NCBI RefSeq assembly: GCF_003050865.1
Contig: NZ_QAOK01000002.1
Span: 1-64,000, forward strand
Reading direction: 5' to 3'
Source: Nitrosospira multiformis
GTDB lineage: Bacteria; Pseudomonadota; Gammaproteobacteria; Burkholderiales; Nitrosomonadaceae
DNA: 64,000 nucleotides
The position numbers were made by a program, and so were the translations under genes. Below, in pieces: positions 61,776-64,000 of the stretch. The notes beneath the pieces were generated by a model. The model was not told the origin of the DNA, ran no database searches, and was given only the letters and a program-made list of their open reading frames with translations. Within the stretch, counting starts at the first letter, position 1. Every line of letters begins with the position of its first letter.

Positions 61776-62975
61776 TCAATCCAGCGGAACATCCAGGCGT
61801 CTAAAGGATATTAGCAAGGCCAGATCGTAAGCAATCTTCAAAGCTCCACAAGCAATCAAAGGTGCGCTCAGCAGTCCGCTGGCCAGCAAGGCCCCGGTCA
61901 GGGTTGGGCTGGCGATCGAAGCAAGGCTGCGGGACACTGTGGTGAAGCTTGCAGCGGCAGTGCGCTCTGCAGACGTGACCACCGCCATTACATAGGCAGC
62001 ACGGGTCGGCACGTCCATCTGCGATAATGCGCTCCGTACGAACAGCAGAGCGAGCGCGCCCTCAAGATTGGGGGCAATAGCAGCAAAAATGAGGCACACG
62101 TTAGCAGAGAGGTGAGTGAAGACCATTGTGTTGAGTAGGCCGATCCTGCGCGCGACGACCGGTGCAGCAAGCTGGGATCCGGCAGATAAGAGGCCCGCGC
62201 AGAAGAAGAATGTTCCGGCTTGCGCGAGCGATAGTCCAAACCGCTCAAAAAGCCAGAGCGTTAGCAGCGAATTTCCCAACAATCCCCCCGCAAACGCATC
62301 AATGCTGAATAACGTGGCTAGCTTGAACACAATGCGGCGTGAAGCGCCCAACGGATGCGGTAGGGGAGACTGAACCTCGATCGCCGGGAGAGTCCGATAG
62401 AGCAGCCAGACTGCTCCGCCGAGTAGACCATACAGCACGAACATTCCGCGAAGGCCGTCAATTAATGAAAGACCCGGCCACCCCGATACGAGCCAGGACG
62501 GAATGACGGCGGCTGAAGCACCTACAGCGGCGCTCAGCGAGCCAATAAGTGAATAACGTGCAAACAGTGTGATTCGTGCGTTGCCTCTGGCCACTTGTGC
62601 CAAGTGTGCATGCTCAAGTGGCAAAAACACGCTTATATCGCTCGAACCAGGATTAAGTGTTCCTACGAATGCGACAACAAACAGTGGCCAAAAAGACGAG
62701 ATGCTTGCAAAGCCAAGACCGGTAACTGCCATCAACAAGGCAGCGGATAGCAACAGTCGACGAGCTGTCCATCTGTAGCCAATTGTACCGACCCCCAGAA
62801 TCGCCAAAGCTGATCCGGCTAACGTTGCCGTAGTTAAAAAGCCTACATCCAATTGATCAAATCCCAGCGCCAGCAGATAAGCTGGCAAAAGTACGGCAAC
62901 ATAGCCATCGCCAAAGGCGCGCAATGCGCGTGCTGCCAGCAATGGGAAAGCAGTTTCAGCTGCCTCCGCAGGCAT
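61776..62975 (-). CDS. MFS transporter
   Basis: A 399-residue protein if started at the ATG at 62975; a longer frame reaches the GTG at 63071. Twelve hydrophobic helices in two halves with a central loop (TLPAIEVQSPLPHPLGASRR). Helix 1 is FPLLAARALRAFGDGYVAVLLPAYL; the loop after helix 2-3 reads GYRWTARRL, the place of the MFS motif A, and the second half has the repeat GARRIG-like VVARRIGLLNT. No substrate can be inferred. It is the last gene before the dehydrogenase on this strand, with 440 bases of repeat-bearing sequence between. Confidence 0.9.
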   Translation of the reverse strand: MPAEAAETAFPLLAARALRAFGDGYVAVLLPAYLLALGFDQLDVGFLTTATLAGSALAILGVGTIGYRWTARRLLLSAALLMAVTGLGFASISSFWPLFVVAFVGTLNPGSSDISVFLPLEHAHLAQVARGNARITLFARYSLIGSLSAAVGASAAVIPSWLVSGWPGLSLIDGLRGMFVLYGLLGGAVWLLYRTLPAIEVQSPLPHPLGASRRIVFKLATLFSIDAFAGGLLGNSLLTLWLFERFGLSLAQAGTFFFCAGLLSAGSQLAAPVVARRIGLLNTMVFTHLSANVCLIFAAIAPNLEGALALLFVRSALSQMDVPTRAAYVMAVVTSAERTAAASFTTVSRSLASIASPTLTGALLASGLLSAPLIACGALKIAYDLALLISFRRLDVPLD

Positions 62976-63071
62976 GAGCAACCGGGTGAGTATTCTGCGC
63001 CCCACATACACTTTCACTGACTTGATCCTCCATCTGGTCCATCTACATGGTAATGCCGGTTTTGTCGCCAC

Positions 63072-63501
63072 CCATGTATTTACACCATTTCTTTTACAAC
63101 TGATATCTCGTGAAATGGCGGTTGGTTCGCCCGATGGAAACTTTCAGCGCCTCATCGAACAGCGCTGTCTGTGGGGAGAAAATCACATCCTGCCCTTCCT
63201 CACCGGCACATCTGTCAGCCGGTAAACCGGACAGGAATACTCTTCGTCGTATTGACCAGCAACCCCGCAGCATAGCAAACAAGGGCTCCGACGAACGATG
63301 GTTTGATTTGTAAGTCGGCTCGAGCGCAGCGAAATCCGACAGTAACGAACGATGATGTCAGATATCCCCTTCGACAGGCCTGTCTTGAGCCTGCCAAAGG
63401 GTCTGTCCTGAGCTGTTCGACCTTCAGCAGACACAGGTCAGGATGAACGGGGACGAAAGCTCAGGGCACGGAAGCGCGTGGTCCTTCGACGTGTGGGGGT
63501 G
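63072..63501. other. Repeat-bearing gap upstream of the MFS gene
   Basis: It contains degenerate 'TTCGACAGGCC / GAGCTGTTCGACC / CAGGATGAACG' type elements at 63361-63470, similar to those at 43738. No gene is convincing here. Confidence 0.5.
63361..63470. repeat. REP-like palindromic elements
   Basis: CCCTTCGACAGGCCTGTCTT and GGGTCTGTCCTGAGCTGTTC alternate as imperfect inverted repeats, ending with GGATGAACGGGGACG. The same type of element, more decayed, precedes the dehydrogenase fragment at 56270. Confidence 0.5.
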
Positions 63502-64000
63502 TCAGGGCGTCAGGACAACCTTGCGGCAGTCGTCTTCTTTTTTTTCGAAGATTTTATATGCGGTAGCTGCTTCAGCAAGCGGCACCCGGTGACTGATGAT
63601 GACATCCGGTTGCAGCTTTCCGGATTCGATATGTTCCAGCAGTTCGGGGAGGAAGCGCTGGACATGCGTTTGCCCCATTCTGAAGGTCAGGCCTTTCTCG
63701 AAAGCATCACCGAAGAGGAAGGCATGGATAAAACCTGCATATACTCCCGGCACGCTGATCGTGCCGCCCCGCCTTACTGCTGCCATGCATTGGCGCAAGG
63801 CCACGCCGCTACTGCCTTCCAGTTTCAGGTTGGTCATGACGGTCTCGAGTGCGCTGCCTTTGGCTTCAAATCCTATTGCATCGATGGCCGCATCGACACC
63901 TCTGTAAGAAGTTTTCTCGACAATGACCTCGGCAGGATCGACTTCATCGAAATTGATGGGAAGTATGTCATATGTTTGGCGAGCGAATTCGAGTCGATAC
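63502..64000 (-). CDS. Zinc-dependent alcohol dehydrogenase, C-terminal part (partial)
   Basis: The gene enters from the right edge; about 165 residues are in the window. It contains [20 protein letters not shown] (the Asp-Ala-Ile-Gly end of the nucleotide-binding fold), [60 protein letters not shown] and ends KVVLTP. The SHR-PL-EA---Y--F pattern and length match zinc-type medium-chain dehydrogenases, including the glutathione-dependent formaldehyde dehydrogenase-like group. The substrate is undetermined. A fragment of the same end is at 56270. Confidence 0.9.
   Translation of the reverse strand, partial: YRLEFARQTYDILPINFDEVDPAEVIVEKTSYRGVDAAIDAIGFEAKGSALETVMTNLKLEGSSGVALRQCMAAVRRGGTISVPGVYAGFIHAFLFGDAFEKGLTFRMGQTHVQRFLPELLEHIESGKLQPDVIISHRVPLAEAATAYKIFEKKEDDCRKVVLTP

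Overview
The window is most likely part of the chromosome of a betaproteobacterial ammonia oxidiser of the Nitrosospira/Nitrosomonas group. The best pointer is a gene for an SmbP-like small His-rich metal-binding protein (38582-38923), a family first described in Nitrosomonas. The moderate GC content, many small secreted proteins and dispersed repeats fit that reading, but no amo or hao gene is present, so the assignment is an inference. No rRNA, complete tRNA or CRISPR array was seen.

Layout. 1-5.2 kb is a decayed accessory zone: the end of an IS3-family element interrupts a GmrSD/DUF1524 remnant, a second IS3 orfA relic lies at 2.6-2.9 kb, and two diverged copies of an orphan gene (3142-3474 and 4115-4471) are each followed by a sequence that looks like the 3' end of tmRNA. 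5.2-9 kb holds two lipoproteins, an exported protein and a DASS/SLC13 transporter. 9.1-14.4 kb (minus) holds an M32 carboxypeptidase and a kinase-regulator-kinase set with two paralogous Cache histidine kinases. 14.7-21.3 kb holds a Crp/Fnr regulator and a complete type I secretion operon (RTX cargo, ABC, HlyD, TolC) with a perfect TGTGA-N6-TCACA site ahead of the cargo gene.

22.9-29.8 kb is a sulfide/persulfide module: ETHE1-like persulfide dioxygenase, divergent from two YeeE/YedE halves, an SqrR/BigR-like ArsR repressor with the expected cysteines, a type II sulfide:quinone reductase, a TauE-type permease, a ferric-reductase-like flavoprotein and a DsrE-like exported protein. 30-33 kb holds a DUF938 methyltransferase, an SDR, and a DUF1326/DUF2182 pair. 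It is followed by a deletion fusion of two pseudogenes (ferredoxin-reductase-like and NO-reductase-like).

34.8-47.8 kb is a mixed region: cytochrome P450, a TrbK-like lipoprotein, a frameshifted macro-domain gene, isoaspartyl peptidase, SmbP, an Agd3/CE18-like polysaccharide deacetylase, a VOC protein, an XRE regulator with a palindromic operator, a divergent DUF504/RtcA RNA-end pair, and a MelC1-like caddie plus tyrosinase with two PPC domains. 48-55.7 kb is an envelope-glycan region: a GT-C-like membrane protein, YihY, GT4, an amidohydrolase, and a glycosyltransferase fused to a UDP-galactopyranose-mutase-like flavoprotein. 56.3-63.6 kb is a phosphate-starvation region (OprO/P-like porin, orphan PstS, Pho boxes). 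It lies between a truncated and an apparently intact copy of the 3' end of a zinc alcohol dehydrogenase gene; the gene at the right edge runs out of the window.
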